A stretch of 64,000 bases of DNA from Diplosphaera chodatii. Taxonomy: Eukaryota > Chlorophyta > Trebouxiophyceae > Prasiolales > Stichococcaceae. How positions within the stretch are numbered: the stretch's first letter is position 1; each line of letters begins with the position of its first letter. The notes beneath the pieces are model-generated. The model did not search any database. It was not told the origin of the DNA and saw only the letters and a list, made by a program, of their open reading frames with translations. The DNA is taken from positions 1,488,001 to 1,552,000 of the forward strand of contig JAALGY010000015.1 of the NCBI GenBank assembly GCA_032358165.1. Reading direction: 5' to 3'. Of the stretch, positions 26,701 through 39,036 are shown in pieces. Position numbers and translations under genes: made by a program.

Positions 26701-27743
26701 CCATCAGACACCACTGTAAGTACCATAGACTGCTCATTCAGGCGTGCGAAAGAGGACATACACTAAGCAGCGTACGAGAGGCGTGTGCGAATATCACACT
26801 GGCTGAGGACGGGGCCGGTTGAATGGCTTTGGCGCTCGGAAGGTACTTGGCTTCTGTGGCTGCGGCGGCGCCGGCGGGGGGTCAGCAGCGCCAGCCGCAT
26901 CCATCTGCGCCAGCAGCGCCTCACCCTTCCGCCGCTGCGCATCTGATATCTGGATGACCTTACCCTTGGCGGTCGCAAACAGACCGCCGCTGGCGGGGGC
27001 GCGGGCGCGGATGCTGGCGCCCATGGGCACTTCATCATCCGGCAGGTGGCCGGCGTCAGCTGCTGTATCTGATGCGGGAGCGGCATGCAGGTCATGATCT
27101 GCTGCGTCCAATGCTGCGCCAGCATTGGTGTGCTGGACGCACTGAATGGCAGATTCCTCAGGGTCTGGCCCAGCACGGCCGTCCTGCACATCGTTGCATG
27201 CCTGGCCGTGTTGCTCTTGCAGTTGCCGCTGCTGCATCAGTATTGGGGCTGACACCAGCTCAGCGGCGGTGGCGAAGGCCCGCGCTGATCCTGCAGTGTG
27301 GCCGGATGCCGGTTTGCATCCCCTGCCGGCAGCAGCAATGCATGCTGATGCATACTGATCATTCCGGCAGTGTGGAACAGCATTCTTGGCCGTAGCGTCT
27401 CCTGCTGATGGTCCTGCAGGTGTAGCAGCACCGGGTGTTGCAACAAGTATCATTCAAGGATGGTTTGAATAACGAGACCAGACTGGAGGTGCAGCTTGGA
27501 ATGATGCTCACCCAACTGAGTCTGCGCCTCCGTCAGATCATAATCAAAATCCTGGTCATTGTCCTCAACGTTTGCACTGCAGCTTTTCTCTCCTGCACCG
27601 ATGTCGTGAGACCCTCTTGTTTTCGACCTATAGCATACGACTGCAGCACTGGACAGGCACCAGCAGCACCTTGACATTGCTGAGACGGGCAGTGCCGCTT
27701 CGCCTCTGGCAGATGCTGGCCAAAATCGGAGCGCTTGAGACAT
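20724..27743 (-). CDS. BRCA2: BRCA2 homologue, homologous-recombination mediator
   Basis: BRCA2 loads RAD51 onto RPA-coated single-stranded DNA. Exon 1 (27743-27512) ends in an acidic stretch (DNDQDFDYDLTEAQTQL). Exon 2 (27413-26800) and a large exon from about 26417 carry BRC-type RAD51-binding motifs: GLFATAKGKVIQIS near 26980, GFQTAAGKTV ending in FFDD at 25634-25551, and a weaker AFATAAELV near 27275. The DNA-binding domain follows. Its helical part has ALTPDAAAAALHSAGADP (about 24420) and RYEREVNRAQHSVLKRIM (about 23990). OB1 has LVLTDGWCG and AGDKLRICGAELE (about 23520). OB2/tower has VLQRKYPQLCSVRL (about 23010), and OB3 has LLRVWRPGDAL (about 22040). The C-terminus has WVFLADPS (about 21270) and ends VLQSS-stop. 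The order matches plant BRCA2. Several internal borders are unresolved. It is convergent with PET117. Confidence 0.92.
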
Positions 27744-28310
27744 GAGGGAAACCCCTCGGACGGTGAGTCGCCTGCATCAGACAGATTTCTCCCAGGACCG
27801 TTTTACTCCAAGGCTTTACGATGCAAGTCTGCACACAGCTGCAGTCACACCTGCAGCGCCAAGTTCCTCTGCTTGAAGCTGTGCCCAGCCTGCTTCAAGC
27901 GAGGCGTATATGCTGCATGGGTGCACTTCCATCACAATGTATGAGCTAGTGCGCCTATCATCTGTGGCACGCTACATGCATGTTTGCGAAAACGCTGAAG
28001 GCGATCATGATCACACAGAGAAGGGAACGCAGTCGTGCATCTGGGACCGCTACCCGCTGCAATATCCCTTCAGAACGTTGATGAACAGCATTGTCTCATT
28101 GACCACGGCTGCGGTGTGCTCACTCCGTGTGTTACTTGGACTGCTCTGGGGCACAACACGCGAAGCAGCAGGTGTAGAATAACACAAGTAGTAGTTGAGT
28201 CACTATGATTTCAAGTGCAACAGTTGCGCATTGCATTGAGCATTGCACTTATCATTTGAACATACTTATAATCTACTTTGCAAGCAGCACCGACCGCACG
28301 CATCTGCACC
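27744..28310. promoter_or_regulatory. Divergent promoter region, BRCA2 / unknown 413-aa gene
   Basis: 567 bases between divergent start codons. No supported exon. It becomes AT-richer near 28190-28290, directly upstream of the plus-strand gene. I found no clear promoter element. Confidence 0.5.
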
Positions 28311-30530
28311 ATGAGCAGCGAGGCACGCTTGACACGGTCCGCAATGCGTACGAGAGCGTCCCGCGGTGTTGCAGGTTCGGCTGATGGCTGCTGTGTTCCG
28401 GTGCCAGACCGGCCATGACCTCACGCACCTCTGTTATCAGGGCTGCAGCTTCTATGCATGCACACGCATGTCGTCCACTCGTTGTCTGCTTGTACGCCGA
28501 TCAAACCTCATTCCTGTCGCAGCCGACTTCGTTGAGCTGCCAGCCACGCCTTCAAGGACCCGTGCAGCAGGCAAGACGCCGGGCAAAACCCCAAGCGTGT
28601 TACGGCAGCCCTTTGACGACATCTCCACTGGCAAGGTGGGAACCGTGCACATGCATTGCAGTCTGGTCATTGACCGCAGCTGCGCAACATTGTCCCTGCG
28701 CATTTTGATGAGACAGGAGATGTGAAAAGACGTGCGTTTGCTGAATCGCAGGTCAGCAACGGTGTGAACGACGTATGCCAGACACCTGCAGCCAAAGGTT
28801 CGCATGCCTGCTGCTTGTTGCTGAGTACACATGCCTTGGCGTCTCGCCCTCTGCCGGATATCGAATACACACTGCAATGAAACGACAGCGTGATCTACTC
28901 ATCAAATTACAGATGTCAGCGCGCTGTCAGACCTTGAACGCCTGCTGTTGTCGCCGACACCACGGCTGACGCCCGAGACCACCAAGGTATGACCTCTAAC
29001 ACAAGCATGGTTTACACGGATTTCACAGCATGCCTGCATGCATGCCTTTCAACCAAGTCGGCATAGCAAGCTGTGTTATGGCAGTGCTGCAGGCCCGCAC
29101 CGTCTGCTGCCTGCAGGCGCAGGATGTACAGCGCGTGGCGGATGAGGCATCTGCAAAAGCCGCAGCTGCAGTGCATGCAAGCAAGCCAGTGACAACAACA
29201 GCAGTGACAGCAGCACAGACTGCGGCAACCGATGCACCCTCTGTGCAGGCAGCTGAAGCAAAGGTGGCTCTGTCAGAGGCCGCAGCACAGCGCCTGGCAG
29301 AGCAGCAAGCTTCTGCTGCCTCGGCAGCAGCAGCAGAACAGCGCCTGGCCGCTGACCTGCAAGCTGCAGCTGATGCCCAGGCTGCGGCAGAGGTTGCAGC
29401 GGCAGCAGAGCGCAACACAGCAGCCAGGGTGGCCGCAGAGGTGCAGGCCGCTGCGGACGCTGCCTTGATCGCCGCGCAGCTGCAGGCAGCCGAGGCACAG
29501 TCTGCTGCTCTCCAGGCGGCGGCAGTGCATGAGGCGCCCGTGGACACTGACGAACTGCCTGCCACGGTTGACCCCACTCAGGCACCCACACAGGCGGGCA
29601 GCGAGCGCTGGGATGTGGATGCAGACGATGACACCATGTGCGACAGTGATGACGCCGCCAATCAGGTCTGATTGCGCACTTGCAATAAGGAAAAGCATCT
29701 TGCCACCCTGCGATCACGACCCATCACGACCCTGAGCCACTGCATGCACATGGCTGAGGCGCGCGTTCGGCTGGTTGCAGCAGCAGCTCATGGACATAGT
29801 GCCTCCGCGCTCCGTCATCAAGTCTAAGATTGTACCCGCTGCATCCTTCGAGCCCAGGTATTCCGCATGACATGATGCTGCTTAGAGACCCTTAGAGACC
29901 CTTAGAGATGCTGCTTAGAGTCAGATGAGCACTGCTTCCACCAGATCAGATCCTGCTGCTTTGCCTGTGCAGATCGATCAGACAGCTGAAAAAGGATATC
30001 AAGGCCCAGTATGTCAAGCAGACCACCGTGAGTGGCCTCGCAGAGGATGGCGATGATGTTACTGAGGTAATAAATTGCAGCAGGCCAACCTGTCCGCTCC
30101 TTGTTGCTCTGCAGCATGCCTTGGCATCTGCCAGATGAATATGGCGGTTGGGCAGCATCATGTGATGCACTGTGCAGGAGGAGTGCATGCCATCAGAAGA
30201 TGGTGCTAAGGCAGCAATGTCTCTAGCGGATGTACTGGGCGGCCTGAGCATTGGCGCTGGCGGGGCGGCAGGCCCGCTGCGGGGCGTTCCGGTTGCACAG
30301 GTGGCTATGGTGTACATGGCATCCTCCTACTGCTGAACCTGACAGCCCACCGACGGCGCTGCCGCATTCACTGTTGGCAGTGCTGCTGTGCTGAGCGGCC
30401 TCCTGTGCTCGGTCTACAGGGCAAGCACCTGCGCTTTGATGACGATGGCAATGCAGAGGTGGGCAGCCCCGTCGAGCTGCAGCTGCGGGGCATGCCACCA
30501 GCTGGCGGCAAGCACCTTCGCTTTGACTAG
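28311..30530 (+). CDS. Unrecognised 413-aa protein with TP-rich head and Ala-rich helix
   Basis: I do not recognise the family. Nine exons join in consistent phase: 28311-28374, 28523-28635, 28752-28797, 28913-28986, 29117-29665, 29781-29857, 29973-30066, 30178-30291 and 30420-30530. Residues 1-100 are basic and rich in Thr-Pro/Ser-Pro (PATPSRTR, GKTPGKTP, LLLSPTPRLTPETTK); several are minimal CDK sites. Exon 5 (183 aa) is a long Ala/Gln/Glu-rich segment predicted helical, perhaps coiled coil, ending in an acidic patch. The tail has MDIVPPRSVIKSKIVP, RQLKKDIKAQYVKQTT and two copies of GKHLRFD, one of them exactly at the C-terminus. This composition suggests a cell-cycle-regulated nuclear or cytoskeletal protein, but that is inference. 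There are no membrane segments. Confidence 0.75.
29875..29922. repeat. Short tandem repeat in intron 6 of the unknown gene
   Basis: The 10-base unit CTTAGAGACC occurs twice perfectly from 29881 and then a partial third time. It is bracketed by two copies of GATGCTGCTTAGAG, so the whole looks like a nested local duplication. It lies wholly inside the intron 29858-29972. Confidence 0.8.
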
Positions 30531-30967
30531 AGCGTTGGCAGGCTGAACCCTCCAGCAGGTAGTGGATCCTAAAGATAATCAGCAGTAGGTGGGTAGATTG
30601 CAAACAGCAGCGTGTGATGGCGGTTCCGCAGCTATCCACAATTCATGTGAGGGTATGCTTGTGTGTCCGTCAAGCATGCAGCGTGTCGTGGCATTATACG
30701 CCCAACTCGTAACCATTGTACCATCATGCAACCAGTGATCACCCTAGAGGGAGATTGCGAGTATCTTTGGTCCTTGTTCCTGCAGAGCACATCACTGGGC
30801 AATCTGCAATCACACATGATCGGCGCATTCAAGCGGTGCCTTTCATCGTTCCAGTGGAATTGAATTTGAACCCCATGGTGTTTAGCATGCACGGCCACCG
30901 CCCCACCGGCCAGCGCCCTCATTACACGATAGTCTGACAGAAGCGAATTGCAGTGACGAGCGGGGCA
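30531..30967. other. Intergenic region upstream of DHFR-TS
   Basis: 437 bases between two plus-strand genes. It should hold the 3' UTR of the unknown gene and the DHFR-TS promoter. No further exon, repeat or RNA gene is visible. Confidence 0.5.
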
Positions 30968-33589
<2,622 letters not shown>

Positions 33590-33911
33590 GCAAGTGCACG
33601 TGACAGCCAGAAGCCTGACATGTATATCAAGAGCGCGATGCAGCTTAGCAGTTCTGTCTTTGTGTGGCGGTTGCTTCACTGTGGTGTCTCAGCGACCACA
33701 AACTGTGAATGATGATAAACAGCATGGAAGTGCAGCTCCCTGCTGGATGTGCACTGCTGGTACAAGGTTTGCCAGCTGTACTGACTCCTGAGGCTCTGCT
33801 CCAAACTTGCATCATTTGACCGTCGTGTGGCTCTTCACCTCCGTAACGTTGCGTCGTTACTGTCATTCCAATTGAAGCTTACCCAGGCTCTCAGCAGCAC
33901 GTCAAGGAACC
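33590..33911. other. Intergenic region DHFR-TS / SirB
   Basis: 322 bases between two plus-strand genes, including the DHFR-TS 3' UTR and the SirB promoter. A TGTAA overlaps the DHFR-TS stop codon itself and is probably fortuitous. Nothing else stands out. Confidence 0.45.
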
Positions 33912-34746
33912 ATGCACCAAGCACACATGTTGAATGCGCCAATGCCATGCGCACAGCCTCGAATGCCGTCAAGGAGGGCACATGCCTTGCCTTTGATTGA
34001 GGGCAAGCCTTCATGTCAGAGCAGTCGACCGCCGGCCACTGCCCGATGGACAGCCGCCGCAGCAGCAAACGCGACGCAGCATGGTGTTGAAGCGGTCGTG
34101 TTGGTGGACCATGGGTCCAAGCGTGCAGAGGCAAACGCCATGCTGGAGCAGTTTGCAGAGCTGTATAGGTGCGGGTGTACTTGGTTGATACTGTGTCAAT
34201 GAGTCGGCGGTCTCTATCACCGTGAAGCCGTGAAGAGGTGTCACAGCTGATGCGGCGCAGGGCTTCGTCCAACCGGCAGCTGGTCAGAACAGCACACATG
34301 GAGCTGGCTACGCCATCATTAGCTGACACTATTGCAGAGTGCGCGCAGCTAGGTGCTTCCAGAGTCATTGTGGCGCCATTCTTCCTATCAAGGCGCGTCA
34401 TCACCGAGAGCCTGCATGTCTTCTGTGAGGCCAGCGTGCACAATGCGTTCGCATGCTGCATCGACCCAATGACACGTGCGCGTCTGTCGTCGAGCAGGGG
34501 CCGGCACATCACCGAAGATATCCCTGCGCTGGTCAGGGCAGCGGCAGCAGAGCACCCGGAGCTGGAGTGCGTCATCGCTGATCCCCTGGGTGCGCTGCCT
34601 GCCTTTTATGTCCTAACGCCCGGCAGAGCCAACAGCTGAGTGTTCGCGCTTCAATTCACTGTGACCACTGCTGCGCAGGCACAGACGAGTTGCTGGCACA
34701 GCTGATAGAAAAGCGGGTGCAAGCAGCAGCAGCACACACAAAGTAA
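33912..34746 (+). CDS. SIRB: Sirohydrochlorin ferrochelatase (SirB/CbiX-short family)
   Basis: Inserts Fe2+ into sirohydrochlorin to make siroheme for plastid nitrite and sulfite reductases. Four exons (33912-34168, 34261-34392, 34498-34589, 34679-34746) give 182 aa. About 55 N-terminal residues are rich in Arg, Ser, Ala and Pro with a late acidic residue, as in a chloroplast leader. The half-size chelatase follows: VVLVDHGSKR with a metal-binding His, then TAHMELATPS with the second His, VIVAPFFLSRGRHITEDIP, and IADPLG leading into the C-terminal helix ELLAQLIEKRV. Intron 2 begins with GC. The protein ends in QAAAAHTK, so the C-terminal cysteine-rich Fe-S tail known from the Arabidopsis enzyme is absent. 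Class II chelatases of the CbiX/CbiK group are the only close alternative. Confidence 0.88.
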
Positions 34747-34982
34747 CGTTGAATGTGCTGCGGCGTGAGTTGTTGCTCATTCCTGTGTATCTGTACAGTG
34801 TTTAGTCAAGTCTTCGTTGATAAAGCGTCGGGGTCTACCGCCAGAGCATTTGTTTGGATTGCCAACGTGCCAATACCTGCAAAAAATTGAAACCACAAAC
34901 CACCAGCGGCAAAGTCCTTGAGGAAAGCTTTGGATGAGCACCCCACCGCACTGCAGAGCGCGATTTCCTCCTGTATGACGTC

Positions 34983-36056
34983 CTAATGATCCAGCAGTTT
35001 GCGGCCAGCACCGCTGCGCCGGCGTGGTTGGTGCGTGGGGTCCAGTGGCTGTGCCTCCTGTGCTGGTGCTGGGCCCGGGCCTTCAGCTGGGCCATCTGCC
35101 TTTCCTGTGCCCGGCTCAGGTGCTGGCACTGCTGCAAACGGCTTGCTCACCACCTCTGGCGCAGCGACGGGCTCTGGTGCGTCGGCAAATGGGTGCTGTG
35201 CCTCTGCCGGTGATGGCGCCGGCCCGGGACTGGGGTTGGCAGCAGGCTCTGGCGCTGGCGCCGCCACCTCGGGGTTTAGCGCAGGCGCGGGCGCGGGTAC
35301 TGGCGCCGCTGCAGGCTGTGGCACAGGGACAGGCGCCGTTGCAGCCGGCTGCTTGTCTGCCTGCGGCTGCTGGCTGCCGTCCGCATGCATGAGCGGAGAG
35401 CTTGCCATTGGCTGGGCTGCACCGGCGTCGCCACTGTGCTGCGCGGCATCTGGCGCAGGCTCGTCCCTGCTGACTGCCACGTTGGTCTGCCCAACCTGCT
35501 TGCCTGGGAATGGGGCTGGCTCCTGTGGTGGGGGCTCAACCGAGGGAGCCTTCCCCTTGCTGCGTGCCCAGCCAATCACCTCTGCAAGATGTATCAACAA
35601 GGTCGGGCAGGCCATTCGGAGGTGATGCTGAGAAAGCATTCAGAGCATGGCTGTGATTGCATCGCCAGTGCATATGCGTCACGCTCACTCTTTGGTGCCT
35701 CGGACTTCTGGGCAGTTGCAATGACGGCGGCGGCCACAACAGCAAAAATAAGCAGGCAGCAGATACTTCGCGGGGTGCAGATTCCCAGGAAGGCGGGCCT
35801 CCGCGCTCTGGCCTGCAACATGAAACTTGGTCACCCAAGTGCTGCAGAAGCCACAATACTTCTACTAAACATACATCCCAGGCGGGTCCAGTACGCGCCC
35901 TTTGGGTGTTCTGTTTGGCTAGCAGCTTTGCCAGCTCGCCCTCCTTTCCCTCTTTCAGCAGCTCCTCGTCGATGAAACGGCTAAGTTCACTGGCCTGCAC
36001 CAGGTCGGATGGTGCATCAGGCAGAGGTGGCACACTTGCGCATGCATACTGTGATG
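34983..36056 (-). CDS. Proline/alanine-rich protein with one membrane segment (5' end unresolved)
   Basis: I do not recognise the family. The last exon (35581-34983) is clear: GWARSKGKAPSVEPPPQEP, then about 130 residues of Pro/Ala-rich repeats, ending RRRSGAGRKLLDH-stop. The exon before it ends at 35689 with a matching phase and encodes a hydrophobic helix (SICCLLIFAVVAAAVIATA) after a basic stretch. A further upstream exon, about 36056-35915, has DLVQASELSRFIDEELLKEG, a charged amphipathic segment. Joining these gives a small N-terminal domain, one membrane span and a disordered tail. The junction near 35910 would need a GC donor, and I could not fix the start codon. It is convergent with SirB. 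Confidence 0.55.
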
Positions 36057-36739
36057 GTGCATATGGGCTGTGATGGCACCCTCAGGCTGTCTTCACCATT
36101 GTTATGTTGCTATCGTAGGCTGACTGCACCAGACGGCGGTCGGTGACACAACACCCTAGGCGGTTGTGCCAACGACCAGAGGCTGTGAAAGGCTGGTGTC
36201 TGTAACAGCAAGGACGCCGTTCGCAGCTGGTTAGTGCTCAACCAAAAAGCTTGAGTGTGTTCTCTGATAATGTTGTCTGCTTTCTGCGAGCTCAAACACA
36301 CAAGCGAGGCAGACACAAAGGCTGTTGCATAGGATGCACCACCCACACCACCGTTTTTGCGGAGGGCACCGTGGTGAGGCTGGCCCTGCAGCTGCTGTCA
36401 GCAGAGTCTTGGAACTGCCTGACGATGGTACGCAAGCACGCAAAAGCTGGACAACGGCAGGGTTGGCAGCGAGGGCAGCCTCGCCCCGAGGCCGTGTGCA
36501 CCCCTGCTTGCAGGGTTCAGAGGGTCCTGAAGACCTGAACGGAGCCGCTGGCTAGTTTGATTGGGAAGCCGACATGATCCAAGAGGCTACGAGAAACTGG
36601 TCGTGGCGCCAGCATCCGACCGCTGGCAGACGCATTGCGCCATGTCATGCTGTCACTTTCGTTGCTTTCCCTGCTAGAACAATTGAAGGCAGAACTTCTG
36701 ATCAGCATGGTGCCGCGACGGCAACCTCGTTCGCGGGCC
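36057..36739. other. Region between the Pro-rich gene and DUF2301 gene
   Basis: Both flanking genes are on the minus strand. The stretch should hold the missing first exon(s) and promoter of the proline-rich gene and the 3' UTR of the DUF2301 gene. A short minus-strand frame near 36346-36290 is hydrophobic (GASYATAFVSASLVCLSS) and could be an N-terminal exon, but I cannot show splicing. Confidence 0.35.
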
Positions 36740-38588
36740 TCAGTCTCCCTGATACTGACGAAGCTCTGCTATGCGCCGCTCCTGCTCGGCTTCAGGCAGT
36801 TTGAGAAACTCGAAGACCTGCACGGATCACAACGTATCAGATGCCAGCTGTGCATGCAGGTGATATTGGGCCATCCATGCCGTGCCACCGTGGCCGCAGG
36901 TGGAAGTAGGACATGTCAGCAAACAGGCCCGCACCGACTTGTCGCCCAGATCATCCTTGACTGGCTGTGTGTACTTGCGGGCTGCGAAGATGCTGAACAG
37001 CACCATGAACGTCACAAGCAGGGCACGCTGGCCGACAGGAGGGACCCACCTGCAAGTGCGACTCTGTGTCAAACACGCAGCCTGTACCCCAACCCATGTG
37101 ATCCATGCGATCGCGCAGAGCTGTGATGCAATCAGAGGCATTGAACAGGCTCACCCTGTCAAATGGCCGAGGAGCAGCAGTGGTGTGACGAAGAACAGCG
37201 CCCCGGCCTCTGGCTTCCCATAGCACATGCCCTCTTTGAAAGCAACACCTGCATTTGCAGATCGGCAGCTTGTTACAAGGTGCATGCACGCAGGCTTTTG
37301 CGTTCTCGGCTGCAGTCTGATCGTGACCGACCTGTGACAGCTGCAAAGAACGGGCCGACGCCCCAAACAGTAATGGGGTTGCTGACCACCTGCTGCACCA
37401 GTGGCGTGTCCTGCAGACAGACTGCATGTTGCTCAGCCACATGGCATTATTGGATTGGGGTCTTCCTGACGTCGGCAAGGCTCTGCTGTCACGTGCACCT
37501 GCTTGGCAGCCAGAATGAGGGCGCTGCCAACGCCCACAGCCCACAGGCCCTGCACAGAAGGGTGTCACATGTGCGAAGTGGGTGCTGTGAATGGGTGTGG
37601 CTGGTGAAGCAGGCAGCACAGGATCATGCAGTGCGTGTACCACTCGCCTGGATGAACTTCTTCAACGGAGCTACGTAGATGTGGATGTACCACAGCGACA
37701 CGCCCAAGCCAGCAGCTCCTCCAAAGGCCAGCAGATCCTCAAGCCGCCTGATGGGTTGACAGGGAAGCGTATGTGAGGGTCTCATGCACAGGCCTGCACT
37801 CGCGATGTATAGACACCAGGGCAGCGGGCGCCACTTGCGATAGCACACTGCAAGCCAGGGTGCCCACCCTGTCAGGCCTCCGTCCATGGGCAGAAACAAG
37901 CCAATGGCCGTTGCAAGGACCAAGGCTGCAAGGACGATGTGCACTGCTAGTCGGTCGTGTGCACTCACTGCGATCGCCTCAGACCCTCAAGTACGCGGAG
38001 CAGGTGCGGCAGCCATGCATGGCAAGCGCACCGACTGCGGCCACTGTGAGGCCCCCGCGATACAACGCAACCTCCTGACGGTCGGCATCGTCTATGCTCC
38101 ACTCTGGTGCAGCAGGAACTCGATCATGCGACTATGTCAGTCGAATCCATCACAACTAAGAAGCTGGGGTGGCATGCATGCACTGCCTGTCATACAGACT
38201 CACCGCCGAACTGACCCTGGTACACCTCGTCTGGGGCGCAAACGACAACACCAGTCAGCGTGTGTGCCTGGTGCGTCTCATGACGGATGCATGACCAAAG
38301 CAACTGCGCAGCACAAACTGCAGATGCCCCATTAACATGCATGCTGCAGGGTTCCGCATGCTGTGGGCACCTACCCTGCGGGCTCTGGGTGTCGAGCTCG
38401 GCACGGCACAACACTGACCGGATCTTCTGTCTTCTGATCTGCGGCCGGCAGCACTGCCGCAGCGTCTGCATGCCGTCTGATGCCGCATGCCGCACCGCAC
38501 CGCACGGCGCACATTGGTGCAGGCACACAGGCCTTGTGCGCAGGGCGGTGCGGGCCGCTGCCATTGGTTGCATCGTGATGGCAGCCAT
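36740..38588 (-). CDS. DUF2301 multi-pass membrane protein, probably chloroplast
   Basis: An uncharacterised integral membrane family shared by cyanobacteria and plastids. Ten exons give 291 aa, every phase closing: 38588-38375, 38230-38204, 38091-38032, 37925-37868, 37747-37648, 37549-37499, 37410-37332, 37248-37155, 37049-36935 and 36817-36740. Exon 1 is an Arg/Cys/Ala-rich leader. The mature part starts VYQGQFGDDADRQEVALYRG and has about seven hydrophobic helices. Family-like motifs follow: LGVSLWYIHIYVAPLKKF, NPITVWGVGPFFAAVTG, FKEGMCYGKPEAG, TPLLLLGHLTG, ARKYTQPVKDDLGDKSVF. These strongly resemble cyanobacterial proteins, so an endosymbiotic origin is likely. Exon 2 is only 27 nt, and intron 5 starts with GC. 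The function is unknown. Confidence 0.8.
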
Positions 38589-39036
38589 TTGGTCGTGTGC
38601 TCAGCCAGCCGTTGGTGCATTTGTCACGCCTCCTGCACCTCAGCTCTTGCCACTCTCGAAGTGTCAACATTTGCCTACACCCTGCCACATCCCTCGCCTG
38701 ACGACTGCACACGCCCCCAGCGCAATCTGCGACACTGGTTCTGAGGCCCGGCCCTCAATTGGGTCGGCCCTGTCGGAGGCCGTCGCCTGTGCGTGTCGGA
38801 ACCGGCGCTCAGCTATTGATAGCGATCACATATCACTCAGTAGGGAAAGCGGCGGTCGCCTGCTCCTGTGAGCACGGCAGAAGGAGCCCTGAAAGCAGAG
38901 CTTCCACGCTTTTCCGGAACCGCAAACCTGCACTGAGTCCACCCACCGGCCGCGATCGGCACGCGGATTGCTCAGTTTGATCGGAAAGTGCTGCCTGGGG
39001 GAGCAGCAGGCTGCACAGCGGCGTCGGCAGCCCAGC
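38589..39036. promoter_or_regulatory. Divergent promoter region, DUF2301 / unknown 682-aa gene
   Basis: 448 bases between divergent start codons. No exon or RNA gene is supported, and no clear promoter element is seen. Confidence 0.5.
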
